DNA of 51,859 nucleotides from Lachnospiraceae bacterium UBA7179 (lineage in GTDB: Bacteria; Bacillota; Clostridia; Lachnospirales; Lachnospiraceae). This document shows, piece by piece, positions 16,580-24,397 of this stretch. The notes under the pieces were generated by a model, which was not told where the DNA came from, did no database searches, and saw only the letters and a program-made list of their open reading frames with translations. A program made the translations under genes and the position numbers. Position 1 is the stretch's first letter; the number at the start of each line of letters is the position of its first letter. The DNA is taken from positions 1 to 51,859 of the forward strand of contig DKVL01000038.1 of assembly GCA_002491195.1 (NCBI GenBank), read 5' to 3'.

Positions 16580-17654
16580 CATCAATTCCTCCGTTTTCTT
16601 GTTTTTGAAAATAAGTATGTATTTGATCCCCGTTTGCCGGTTCCAGGAAACGCAACTCCTCCCCGTGACGTATGATGCGGTCATTTCCCTGCGTCGTGCG
16701 CCCGATCACTGCCGCCGGAACACCCGAATCCGCTAGCTTGCGCACCAATTCTCCGCCATTCGGAGTCACGATCAGCAGGCTTCCGCCCGCCAGCAATTCA
16801 TAGGGATTCAAATCAAAAAATTCACATACCTCGATCGTCTCCTGTCTCACAGGGATTCTCTTTAAGTCTACGACCAGTCCAACGCCATTTGCTGCTGCCA
16901 GCTCCCAAAGGCCTCCAAACACTCCGCCTTCGCGCACTACATACAGATAATCTGCGCCGGACTTAACGGCGGTAGCAGCCTCCGGCACAGCGGATAAATA
17001 TTTATAAAAATCCGCAGCCTCCCCAACAAGATCCGCTGGATACCGTTTGCACAGCCTCTCATAACTTCTCTGTGTGATGACCGCCGTCCCCTCAAGACCG
17101 ATCCACTTTGTCATCACGATATCTTTATCCGCAAGAGCCTGTTTTTCAAAAGGTACCAGATTGTCTTCGCACTTTTTTTCCATCCCTGCATTGACCACGC
17201 AGGTCACAATCGGTTCTGACGCAGCCTGCAATACCTCAACACTGCAGCTCATGATCGGAATCCCTGTCTCCTCGGCCTGAACCGATGCCTCCACAATCAT
17301 GTCGCGCACCTTAATCTCACGCATCTTCGCCGGAACCATCACCGTGACATTCGCATATACATAGTGCAGCCCCAACGCCTCTCCATTCGCGCTGCACGCA
17401 ATAACCTGGTTCACTGCCGCCAGATACGCCCGCACGATCACTTTGCTATCCCTGCCAAACGCCGACGCCTGACCAGATACAATGCCGGCACAGATCTCAT
17501 CCATACCGCCTAAAACTTTACTTCCCGTCAAGATGGCGCAGTCTGCCCCCAGTCCTGCGCCATCATAAAATTTCCTGTTTTCAGTTGAATTTGTCTTCAC
17601 TACTTTCACAACGGAGCGCTCATAGATGCTCTCTGTCAATTTCCCGCAATTCAT
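16533..17654 (-). CDS. AIR-synthase-related (HypE/PurM-like) protein
   Basis: 373 residues with the PurM/HypE fold: N-terminal ATP-binding part containing DGAGLGADCAIL, a central AGMEKK/KDIVMTKWIGLEG segment and a C-terminal domain with GGSLLIVTPNGGELV. This superfamily binds ATP and phosphorylates or activates small substrates; without hyp or pur neighbours its reaction is unknown. Start ATG 17654 lies 7 nt after AAGGGG; a GTG one codon earlier is less well spaced. It overlaps the Lrp-type gene downstream and follows the VanW gene by 31 nt, so an operon of five leftward genes (VanW to trmL) is plausible. Confidence 0.75.
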   Translation of the reverse strand: MNCGKLTESIYERSVVKVVKTNSTENRKFYDGAGLGADCAILTGSKVLGGMDEICAGIVSGQASAFGRDSKVIVRAYLAAVNQVIACSANGEALGLHYVYANVTVMVPAKMREIKVRDMIVEASVQAEETGIPIMSCSVEVLQAASEPIVTCVVNAGMEKKCEDNLVPFEKQALADKDIVMTKWIGLEGTAVITQRSYERLCKRYPADLVGEAADFYKYLSAVPEAATAVKSGADYLYVVREGGVFGGLWELAAANGVGLVVDLKRIPVRQETIEVCEFFDLNPYELLAGGSLLIVTPNGGELVRKLADSGVPAAVIGRTTQGNDRIIRHGEELRFLEPANGDQIHTYFQKQENGGIDDEGTDISDHREEQQN

Positions 17655-17685
17655 CACAAATCCCCTTTAATACATCATGCTTCCT

Positions 17686-19323
17686 CTATGGCTGTACCTG
17701 CTGCTGTGCCTGTTGCTGTTGCAGTTGCTGCTCCAACAACTGCTGCTGCTCTAACAGCTGTTGCTGCTGAAGCGCCTGATAATACGCCTCCAATGCCGCC
17801 TGCTGCTCCGCTGCTGCACGCTCTTCGTCTGTCATAGCGGCCTGCTGTTCTGCAGCTGCTGCCATCTCCGCCTTAATCGCTGCCGCTTCCGCCTTGCAGG
17901 TGTCAATGCTTCCCGATGCCACCGCCGCATCCATACGCGCCGCGTAGTTTGGATTGTCTGTGCCGACGCCTACTGTCGCAGATCTTGGAGAGACTTTATA
18001 AGAACTCTTGTTGATCACCTCACGGCTTACTTCAACGCCGTTCTCCTCAACAATCTTCCAAAGCTGCGCTGTATATCCGATATGCGCTGATTCCACGCTG
18101 ATATATCCTATCCCCTGACTCGCGGTCGGTGTGATGATCTCATGATCAGGATGCGTCGTGGAAAGTGTCTCACTCTCATAGCGCACAACATGCCCCGGAT
18201 CCCTCTGTTCCACGCCATAGATCGTAAACGTGATCTGTTTATTCTCTGTATGCCCTTCTATATAAATCGGATTATCCAGGTTATTGACAAACCGAAAATC
18301 CTTTCCGGCCGACTCTGCAATTGCCGCATCCATCGACGGTTTCACATAAGAGATAATCATAGAATGATTGTTCCTCTCTGTCACCTCAAGCTCTGATAAC
18401 AGCACGGCATTATACAATGTCGTTGACACCTGGCAGATGCCACCGCCAAGACTGTCGACCACTTTTCCATTCTGGTAAGATCCCGCTGGATAATATCCAT
18501 TTGCCTCCGTAAATGGTTTGATGGTATCATATGTCGAAAATTCGTCTCCCGGATACAAGAGCGTACCGTTGATCAACCGACAGCCGTTCTCCACATTCTT
18601 ACACCTTGACGAACCGCTGGAAGAATAGCTTGTTGTAAAGGTGCCAAGCACATCCGTCATTTTCTCCAGATCCTCGACGCTTCCTTTCGGCTCCGTCACA
18701 TCGATCGCAAGGTCAATTGAAGCATCCTGATAATCCCATCCGTTTGTGATATAATCATACGTCTTATCTAAGGATTCCTCAACATTAACCCTCTGGCCTG
18801 TCTGCCCTGCCTCTATGACAAACTGTCCGTCAACTCTTGTAATTGTATTATTAATTGGCGGGACATCATACTCCGCACATTGCTCCTCAAGTACTGCCCT
18901 GACCAGATCCCTGTCAAGCGACAGTTTCAGATCATAAACCTTATTTCCGTGTTTTAGATCCTCCATCGCCTTATATCGTTTTACAATATTTCCCTTTTTG
19001 CCAAGCGCTGCCGCAGCGTCAATATCTGCTTCATTCACCCATCTTAGCCCCAGCTCGCCTGCCATCACTGACACATAATGGTCATTTGGTGCGCCAAAAG
19101 TTATATTTTTTGATTTCAGATTCTCAACATATGCATTGACTTTAGCTTTGGCCTCGTCCGCGGTCATTCCTGCAAGACTGATCTCACCCATGTAGATGCC
19201 TTCCAGAATCACATCATCACTCGAAGCGGCAAAAGCATCATTCAGTCTGACTGTACCTGCAAGCACGGCTGACAGCAGAAAAGCCAGAACAGCGAAAACA
19301 ATAGTTCTTTTCATTTTTTTCAT
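17686..19323 (-). CDS. VanW-family exported protein
   Basis: 545 residues. A signal peptide or membrane anchor (residues about 5-32, hydrophobic VFAVLAFLLSAVLAG) precedes a domain related to peptidoglycan-binding type 4, then a VanW domain with the signature PGDEFSTYDTIKPFTEANGYYPAG and the GGGICQVSTTLYNAVLLS motif. The last 90 residues are alanine- and glutamine-rich and end in a long poly-Q stretch (LQQQQLLEQQQ-type), encoded by CTG/CAG-rich sequence prone to slippage. VanW proteins occur near cell-wall genes; the function is not established. RBS GGAGTAGAGG precedes ATG 19323. Confidence 0.9.
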   Translation of the reverse strand: MKKMKRTIVFAVLAFLLSAVLAGTVRLNDAFAASSDDVILEGIYMGEISLAGMTADEAKAKVNAYVENLKSKNITFGAPNDHYVSVMAGELGLRWVNEADIDAAAALGKKGNIVKRYKAMEDLKHGNKVYDLKLSLDRDLVRAVLEEQCAEYDVPPINNTITRVDGQFVIEAGQTGQRVNVEESLDKTYDYITNGWDYQDASIDLAIDVTEPKGSVEDLEKMTDVLGTFTTSYSSSGSSRCKNVENGCRLINGTLLYPGDEFSTYDTIKPFTEANGYYPAGSYQNGKVVDSLGGGICQVSTTLYNAVLLSELEVTERNNHSMIISYVKPSMDAAIAESAGKDFRFVNNLDNPIYIEGHTENKQITFTIYGVEQRDPGHVVRYESETLSTTHPDHEIITPTASQGIGYISVESAHIGYTAQLWKIVEENGVEVSREVINKSSYKVSPRSATVGVGTDNPNYAARMDAAVASGSIDTCKAEAAAIKAEMAAAAEQQAAMTDEERAAAEQQAALEAYYQALQQQQLLEQQQLLEQQLQQQQAQQQVQP

Positions 19324-19388
19324 AGACCTCTACTCCTATTTTTTAACCGTTTATTTTGCATTGTTCCAAAAAATGTGATATATTATTA

Positions 19389-19500
19389 CTAGACACCAAA
19401 AATACTTAAAACCAGCGGTACTACCATTGCGATTACCAGAACAACTGCTATGACAGCTGCGATCTTACGCTGCGTTTTTTTATGATTCATGTTCATCATG
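19389..19500 (-). pseudogene. Small single-membrane-span protein gene with apparent frameshift
   Basis: From ATG 19500 (SD GGGGTG, 7 nt) the frame reads MMNMNHKKTQRKIAAVIAVV, a basic head and start of a membrane helix. The natural continuation, LVIAMVVPLVLSIFGV and a TAG at 19389-19391, is in the next frame. A one-base gain in the CAGTTGTTTCTGG region (about 19437-19446) would explain it. Joined, the product would be a 36-residue basic-head, single-span protein like the tiny membrane proteins (Prli42-type) of Firmicutes. Either a pseudogene, a sequencing error or a frameshift site. Confidence 0.5.
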
Positions 19501-19532
19501 GCTGCTCACCCCTTTTCGAAAGGATATTATAT

Positions 19533-20141
19533 ATGAATTTACTAATTTTTGCAAGTTTTCCTATTTTCTGTTTTATATTTTCTTATTTGCTGCACAATGC
19601 AAAGCACAAAGAGCAGGAGATTGACCGCGAGTTCTGGGACAGGGAACAGCGGGCAAACTTCACACGCAAAAAACCACTTGACAATCTAAACTACATCACG
19701 ATCCCAGAGGAACTGCTCACCATGAAACCGGATCTCATCAACGAAGAAATTGCGGACTGTCTTAAGGAGCTAAATGACTTGTCCTCCTCAAAGATCGTTA
19801 ATCTCACAGGGTATTCAAACACAGATCTCAAACTAGCGTATGGAACTGCTAATATTACGATATTAAGCGATTACGATTTGCATTACACCAGGCTGGTAAC
19901 TTTACTGCAAAAGCTCGCGGAACTGCTGCATGAGAGCATGGAAGATGTACTTGCCGTCAAAGTTCTCGAGTTTGCGGTCTCAACCGGAACCGACGTCAGC
20001 AAAAGCTACTATCTGCTCGCGGAGCTCTATCAGCAATTGGGCACCCCCGAGAAAATCAAGGTTTTGATCACGCAGGCGCGAAATATCCGTTCTATCATGA
20101 AGAATACGATCGTCGAAAATTTGCAAGCAGCTTGTCAATAA
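19533..20141 (+). CDS. Unknown membrane-anchored protein, 202 aa
   Basis: Start ATG 19533 follows AAAGGATATTATAT. Residues 2-22 form one membrane span (LLIFASFPIFCFIFSYLL) and the rest is a cytosolic helical domain with an acidic-basic linker (KHKEQEIDREFWDREQRANF). The C-terminal half has tetratricopeptide-like helix pairs (YYLLAELYQQLGTPEKI), by pattern only. It is one of the few rightward genes and its last 47 bp overlap the 3' end of the converging exonuclease gene. No family recognised. Confidence 0.6.
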   Translation: MNLLIFASFPIFCFIFSYLLHNAKHKEQEIDREFWDREQRANFTRKKPLDNLNYITIPEELLTMKPDLINEEIADCLKELNDLSSSKIVNLTGYSNTDLKLAYGTANITILSDYDLHYTRLVTLLQKLAELLHESMEDVLAVKVLEFAVSTGTDVSKSYYLLAELYQQLGTPEKIKVLITQARNIRSIMKNTIVENLQAACQ

Positions 20142-20856
20142 GCCTGCTTGCTTCGTTTTTTGTAATTTTTTCCAAGTCAATGGACTCATCCGTAACGTTC
20201 GCAACCGGATAGAGAACACCTTCCTCGTACTGCAAATGGTACTGTACGACCAGTTTCTGCAAAAGCTCCAACTGTTTTGGCGTCGCCGGACTCTCTTTTT
20301 TCACGGAATAGATCAACGGCTTTGGCTGAAATAATTCCTCTTCCTGATCACCGTATTCACGCGCCAGAATCTGATAAATCCTGTGCGCCGCAACTGCATC
20401 ATTCAAAGCCCTGTGTGCATCCAGTTCAATCTGATAGTAATCGCACAAATAGCCCAGCTGCCTGCTCTCCAGATCGCCCAAAAACCGTTTCGCGATCCGA
20501 AGCGTATCAATTCCCTGCTTTTCAAAGGCTTTCTTCTGGTTTACGGCTGCCTTTTTAATAAAAGAGTAATCGAACAGAATATTGTGTCCTAAGAGCACAT
20601 CCTCACCCACAAATTGCAAAAACGAATCCAAAATCTCGTCGATGTACGGCGCATCCGCTACGTTCTCATCCCGAATACCCGTAAGTTCCACAATCCGCGT
20701 TGGAAGACTCCTGGCCGGATTGACAAACGTGGAAAAGGTGTCCACAAGCTCCCCATTCTTTACTCTTACCGCCCCAATCTCTATGATTTTATCATATTTG
20801 GGATTTAACCCTGTCGTCTCGAGATCGAAACCGACATAATTCATTGGTATATTCAT
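20095..20856 (-). CDS. DnaQ-type 3'-5' exonuclease
   Basis: 253 residues. DEDDh exonuclease domain with ExoI (GFDLETTGL), ExoII (GHNILFDYSFI) and ExoIII (HRALNDAVAAHRIY), all catalytic acids and the histidine present, in about residues 1-175. The C-terminal 80 residues form an unassigned extension. It degrades single-stranded DNA or RNA ends with two metals; it resembles DNA polymerase III epsilon-like proteins of Firmicutes rather than the PolC proofreading domain. Start ATG 20856 is chosen because TAGGA lies 5 nt upstream; the N-terminal extension to 20907 is unlike the family. Confidence 0.88.
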   Translation of the reverse strand: MNIPMNYVGFDLETTGLNPKYDKIIEIGAVRVKNGELVDTFSTFVNPARSLPTRIVELTGIRDENVADAPYIDEILDSFLQFVGEDVLLGHNILFDYSFIKKAAVNQKKAFEKQGIDTLRIAKRFLGDLESRQLGYLCDYYQIELDAHRALNDAVAAHRIYQILAREYGDQEEELFQPKPLIYSVKKESPATPKQLELLQKLVVQYHLQYEEGVLYPVANVTDESIDLEKITKNEASRLIDKLLANFRRSYSS

Positions 20857-20863
20857 ATTATTC

Positions 20864-21847
20864 CTACTTTGTATTATTTTCCAGCGCATTCTCTGACTTG
20901 TCCTCATGCGCTGCCATCAATTCCTTGTATTCTCTGTCCAGAAAAACCAGATTCATCTCATAATCCTGCATATTTTTCTGTTTCATGGTAGAGAGCATCA
21001 ATCCTGCAAAAAAAGACTGCATCGCCGCTATATATACAAAGCAGCATACAATCAGTGTCGGAAAGCGCTCCACAAGTCCTGTATCAATATACTCACCCAT
21101 CACAGGAGCCAGAAAAGCTGTCGAAATCAGTGCAAGCGCCACTGCGATCCACGTAAAAAAGCCCATAGGCTTATAATTTTTATACAATTTAATAATTGTC
21201 ATAATAACCTTGAATCCATCGGAGTAGGTATTGAGTTTCGACTCGCTCCCCTCAGGTCTGTCCCTGTACTGAATGATAACATTCTCAACGCGCATATTTT
21301 TTTCAATCGCGTGAATACTCATCTCCGTCTCAATCTCGAACCCTTTGGACAACACAGGAAACGATTTGACAAACTGATAACTAAACGCTCTGTATCCCGT
21401 CATGATATCGCGAATATCGCTTTTGAACATACTGTTGATCGCACTGCGCACAAGAGAATTTCCAAAATTGTGAAACGGCCGCTTATTTTCCTCAAAATAC
21501 GAGGAAGAAAGCCGATCCCCCACAACCATGTCCGCACTCCGCTCAAGCACCGCCGCGCACAGCTTTCTCGCCTCATCAGCCGGATATGTGTCATCACCGT
21601 CCGTCATGATATAACATTTGGCATCAATCTCCCGAAACATCCGCCTGATCACGTTTCCCTTTCCCTGCTGATACTCATAGCGCACCACCGCGCCCGCACG
21701 CCGTGCGATCTCATCCGTCCCATCCTTCGAATTGTTATCATACACATAAATTACAGCCTCCGGAAGGGCCTTTTTAAAGTCGCTGATTACCTTTTCTATT
21801 GTCTTGCTCTCATTATAGCAGGGAATGAGCACTGCGATCTCGTCCAT
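20864..21847 (-). CDS. Family 2 glycosyltransferase with two membrane spans
   Basis: 327 residues. GT-A domain with VLIPCYNESKTIEKVI near the start and the DGDDTYP metal-binding DxD region, as in polyprenyl-phosphate sugar transferases (DPM1/DolP-mannose synthase-like). Two C-terminal hydrophobic helices (about residues 225-250 and 265-290) anchor it in the membrane. It probably moves a sugar from a nucleotide donor to undecaprenyl phosphate for surface glycans; the sugar is not known. Start ATG 21847 follows GGAGGTTAAGT. It lies 7 nt upstream of the exonuclease gene in the leftward direction. Confidence 0.88.
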   Translation of the reverse strand: MDEIAVLIPCYNESKTIEKVISDFKKALPEAVIYVYDNNSKDGTDEIARRAGAVVRYEYQQGKGNVIRRMFREIDAKCYIMTDGDDTYPADEARKLCAAVLERSADMVVGDRLSSSYFEENKRPFHNFGNSLVRSAINSMFKSDIRDIMTGYRAFSYQFVKSFPVLSKGFEIETEMSIHAIEKNMRVENVIIQYRDRPEGSESKLNTYSDGFKVIMTIIKLYKNYKPMGFFTWIAVALALISTAFLAPVMGEYIDTGLVERFPTLIVCCFVYIAAMQSFFAGLMLSTMKQKNMQDYEMNLVFLDREYKELMAAHEDKSENALENNTK

Positions 21848-21912
21848 ACTTAACCTCCACACTTCATGATGATATCTTTTTCAAACACGCTCTAGTGTAC
21901 CATAACTTGCCT

Positions 21913-22425
21913 CTATAATAAAGAACTTTTTCTTGTCTCTTTTTCCAGTTTATTCCTGATACGAAGTTCTTTAAAAAAATCCTTGAGCATCTGCGCACAC
22001 TCTTCCTCCATAATTCCTCTCACCAACTCCACCTGATGATTAAATGCAGGCATGTCAAGAATATTCAAAACCGATCCTGCACATCCCGCCTTGGGATTCA
22101 TGCACGCCATCACGACCTTGGGAATACGCGCCTGCACGATAGCACCCGCACACATCTGGCAGGGCTCCAACGTGACATATAAAGTGCACTCCTCAAGTCT
22201 CCAGTCGCCGATCACCTTACTTGCCCTCCGGATTGCAATCATCTCCGCATGGGAGAGAGTACTCTTGTCCGTATTACGCCGGTTATATCCACGCCCTATA
22301 ATTTTCCCATCATGCACAATCACACAGCCAATCGGCACCTCGCCGAGTGCATATGCCTTCTTAGCCTGTCTGAATGCTTCCTTCATATATTTTTCATCTT
22401 CACTGATTTTTCGTGTCTGCACCAT
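21913..22425 (-). CDS. tadA: tRNA adenosine(34) deaminase TadA
   Basis: 170 residues, full length. Zinc deaminase motifs HAEM (with catalytic Glu) and PCQMCAGA are present, preceded by GEVPIGCVIV. It converts A34 to inosine in tRNA-Arg and is essential in most bacteria. The ATG at 22425 lies within the end of the upstream lipase-like gene (26-nt overlap), with weak AAGGTT; ATG 22386 is an alternative. Note: not related to the Tad pilus TadA (cpaF). Confidence 0.95.
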   Translation of the reverse strand: MVQTRKISEDEKYMKEAFRQAKKAYALGEVPIGCVIVHDGKIIGRGYNRRNTDKSTLSHAEMIAIRRASKVIGDWRLEECTLYVTLEPCQMCAGAIVQARIPKVVMACMNPKAGCAGSVLNILDMPAFNHQVELVRGIMEEECAQMLKDFFKELRIRNKLEKETRKSSLL

Positions 22426-23359
22426 TTCGCTCTACAACCTTCACTTCCAACCATGAGAGGATATCCTTGTATACCTGATCCCGGTCAAGCTCGTTCAATA
22501 CTTCGTGCCTGTCCTCCTGATAAATTTTTAACGAGACATCCTCAACTCCCGCCTTCTCATATCTGTTGGAAATCTTTCGTACATCTTTTCCATAATGTCC
22601 AACCGGATCCTGTCCGCCTGCGATAAAAAAGAGCGGCAGTTCCGGAGGAATCCTGTCAATATTGGGTTGTTTCTGGATAAACGAAAGCACCTCAAAAAGT
22701 GTCCGGTATCCGTTGACCGTAAAGCTAAAGTTACAGTATTTATTGCTCCTGCAGAAATCCACAACCGCAGTATCCCTCGTCATCCAATCACTCCTGGTGC
22801 GCGGACTCGGAATACGTTTCTGGTAAGTATGAAACGCCATCATCTCAAGCAGCTTAGACCGGAAACGATCTCCGCATACAAGTCTGATTGTATTTGCCAC
22901 GATTGGTCCTGCAGCCAGTGTCAGCCATCCCTTGCTTCCTGTACCACAGATAATGGCTCCATCCAGTTCCATGCCATATGTCATCAAATATCTTCTCACC
23001 ATAAAGGATCCCATACTGTGTCCAAACAGAAAATATGGCTTATGCTTGTACTTTTTCCTGGCATATCTGGTGACGCGGTGCAGATCTGTCACGATGGTCG
23101 CACTCATGTTGCGTGGGCAGATATATCCCAAATCAGCATCATTCCCCGCCGTCAGTCCATGACCCAAATGGTCATTCCCAATCACTGCATAACCATGCTG
23201 ATTCAAAAAAAGCGCAAAATTCTCATAACGGTCAATCATCTCGATCATACCGTGGGAAATCTGTACAACTGCCTTAACTTCACTTTCCGGCTCCCACAGC
23301 ACGACATGAAGTCTGTGCACATTATCCTTTGATGGAATATAAAAATCTTTTCTCTTCAT
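22400..23359 (-). CDS. Alpha/beta hydrolase, monoacylglycerol-lipase-like
   Basis: 319 residues of the lysophospholipase / serine aminopeptidase S33 group. Nucleophile elbow GHSMGS (FLFGHSMGSFMVRRY), oxyanion region QISHGMIEMIDRY, the acid region FIAGGQDPVG and a C-terminal histidine (DRHEVLNE) make the full triad. Cytosolic, no signal peptide. Start ATG 23359 follows AAGGAGAGCTGCT; the longer reading frame to 23455 has no RBS and crosses the terminator. Followed by tadA with a 26-nt overlap. Confidence 0.88.
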   Translation of the reverse strand: MKRKDFYIPSKDNVHRLHVVLWEPESEVKAVVQISHGMIEMIDRYENFALFLNQHGYAVIGNDHLGHGLTAGNDADLGYICPRNMSATIVTDLHRVTRYARKKYKHKPYFLFGHSMGSFMVRRYLMTYGMELDGAIICGTGSKGWLTLAAGPIVANTIRLVCGDRFRSKLLEMMAFHTYQKRIPSPRTRSDWMTRDTAVVDFCRSNKYCNFSFTVNGYRTLFEVLSFIQKQPNIDRIPPELPLFFIAGGQDPVGHYGKDVRKISNRYEKAGVEDVSLKIYQEDRHEVLNELDRDQVYKDILSWLEVKVVERNGADTKNQ

Positions 23360-23395
23360 AGCAGCTCTCCTTATGCAATTCCCTTTTCTGTGATA

Positions 23396-23425
23396 GAAAA
23401 CGGGGACAGTCTTTTCTGCCCCCGT
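23396..23425 (-). terminator. Terminator behind the 71-aa gene
   Basis: Leftward stem ACGGGGGCAG-AAAAGA-CTGTCCCCGT followed by TTTC (23425-23396). It separates the small gene ending at 23474 from the hydrolase gene starting at 23359. Confidence 0.7.
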
Positions 23426-23473
23426 CTCTTCTGCTTTGATTAACACCTTTTTCAATTTACTATAATATGAACT

Positions 23474-23689
23474 TTACATTTTTGAAATCATTACGACAGA
23501 TAAATCGTACTCGTCGAGAAATTCATCAATATCTCTCTCATCGTTGATTTCCATAGCTACCTCGAAATCTCCAGTCACAGGATTTAAAAAGCCTGCTATC
23601 ATCTCTCCTGTAGCCTGAATCTTTCTGATCATTGGTTTCTTGTTTAAAATATCAATTCTCTCAGATACTTCTCTCTTTGCTACTAACAT
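23474..23689 (-). CDS. Small unknown protein, 71 aa
   Basis: Starts at ATG 23689 after AAAGGGGACACAAC. Sequence begins MLVAKREVSERIDIL and ends in an acidic segment (INDERDIDEFLDEYDLS). Soluble, no metal or membrane motif. Flanked by its own terminator and a 700-bp upstream spacer, so it is probably a single-gene transcript. Family not recognised. Confidence 0.6.
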   Translation of the reverse strand: MLVAKREVSERIDILNKKPMIRKIQATGEMIAGFLNPVTGDFEVAMEINDERDIDEFLDEYDLSVVMISKM

Positions 23690-24397
23690 GTTGTGTCCCC
23701 TTTCAACCCTCTTCAATGTTATATATCAACTTTCATCTGCCCTTTAGTGACTAATTTACCTCTCTTAAACCGCCACTCTGTTCCCGACTAGCTGTAAGCG
23801 CTGATTCTCGTTCAAATGCGCTCAGCCCTGAGCAGTTTCCAAGTTCTATATACCCATAATCCTTATTTAAGTAGTTATGTTGTCAAGGTGCTTTGGCATG
23901 AATCCACATGCCTCAGAGATAATCAAAGCTCATTTATGATTAGTTTCTTCCCGCGTCCGTTCTCCCACAATAGACCGCGGCGAAAAAACATAATCAACGC
24001 AACGGGTTGTTATGTAAACAAATATGTTATCCACATAGCAACACGCCTTTGTGGATAACTTTTAAAAAATTTTTCATACGAGTGCCCATATTTCTATGTT
24101 TACCCGCTTTTTTTCAATAGTAGCATATGTATTTTTATAAATCAATCCTTATTTTCCAAATTGTGCAAATTTACATAACTTTTTAGTTATGTTTACCATA
24201 CTCCTTGTTATGTCGCCGTGCGCGCAGTAATGATCCATCCTATGTTTGAGCAATAGTTATCGTTCAGCCTTGCCGAACTGTAACAAGCAATAATCAATTT
24301 TTCATTTTTATATATACAATTATCCTTATTTTGTGATATCATATATTTATTATACAAAAATTTTTATCGATACTACTTCTTTATTTCAGGAGGACTT
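23690..24397. promoter_or_regulatory. 708-bp divergent spacer with repeated GTTATGT motifs
   Basis: No gene seen. It is AT-rich, especially after 24060. The heptamer GTTATGT occurs at 23874, 24009, 24186 and 24207, and as ACATAAC at 24173; the pair 24173-24179/24186-24192 forms an inverted repeat with a 6-bp gap. TATGTTTACC occurs at 24095 and 24188. These would be binding sites for an unidentified regulator of the small leftward gene or the rightward HD-GYP-like gene. The DnaA boxes are listed separately. Confidence 0.45.
24026..24059. promoter_or_regulatory. Two inverted consensus DnaA boxes
   Basis: TTATCCACA at 24027-24035 and its exact reverse complement TGTGGATAA at 24050-24058, extended by one G/C on each side to a 10-bp inverted repeat with a 14-bp centre. 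Both equal the consensus DnaA box. An AT-rich stretch (TTTTAAAAAATTTTT) follows. The pair could bind DnaA or simply fold as a hairpin. Confidence 0.55.

Noticed and set aside
20906..21853. 315-codon rightward open frame
   Set aside because: Antisense to the glycosyltransferase; rich in H, R and C as in shadow frames.
22595..23332. 245-codon rightward open frame
   Set aside because: Antisense to the alpha/beta hydrolase, composition typical of a shadow frame.
23360..23455. N-terminal extension of the hydrolase
   Set aside because: The extension crosses a terminator stem and has no ribosome binding site, while ATG 23359 has a strong one.
24026..24059. Chromosomal replication origin
   Set aside because: Only two DnaA boxes, and no dnaA, dnaN or related genes nearby.
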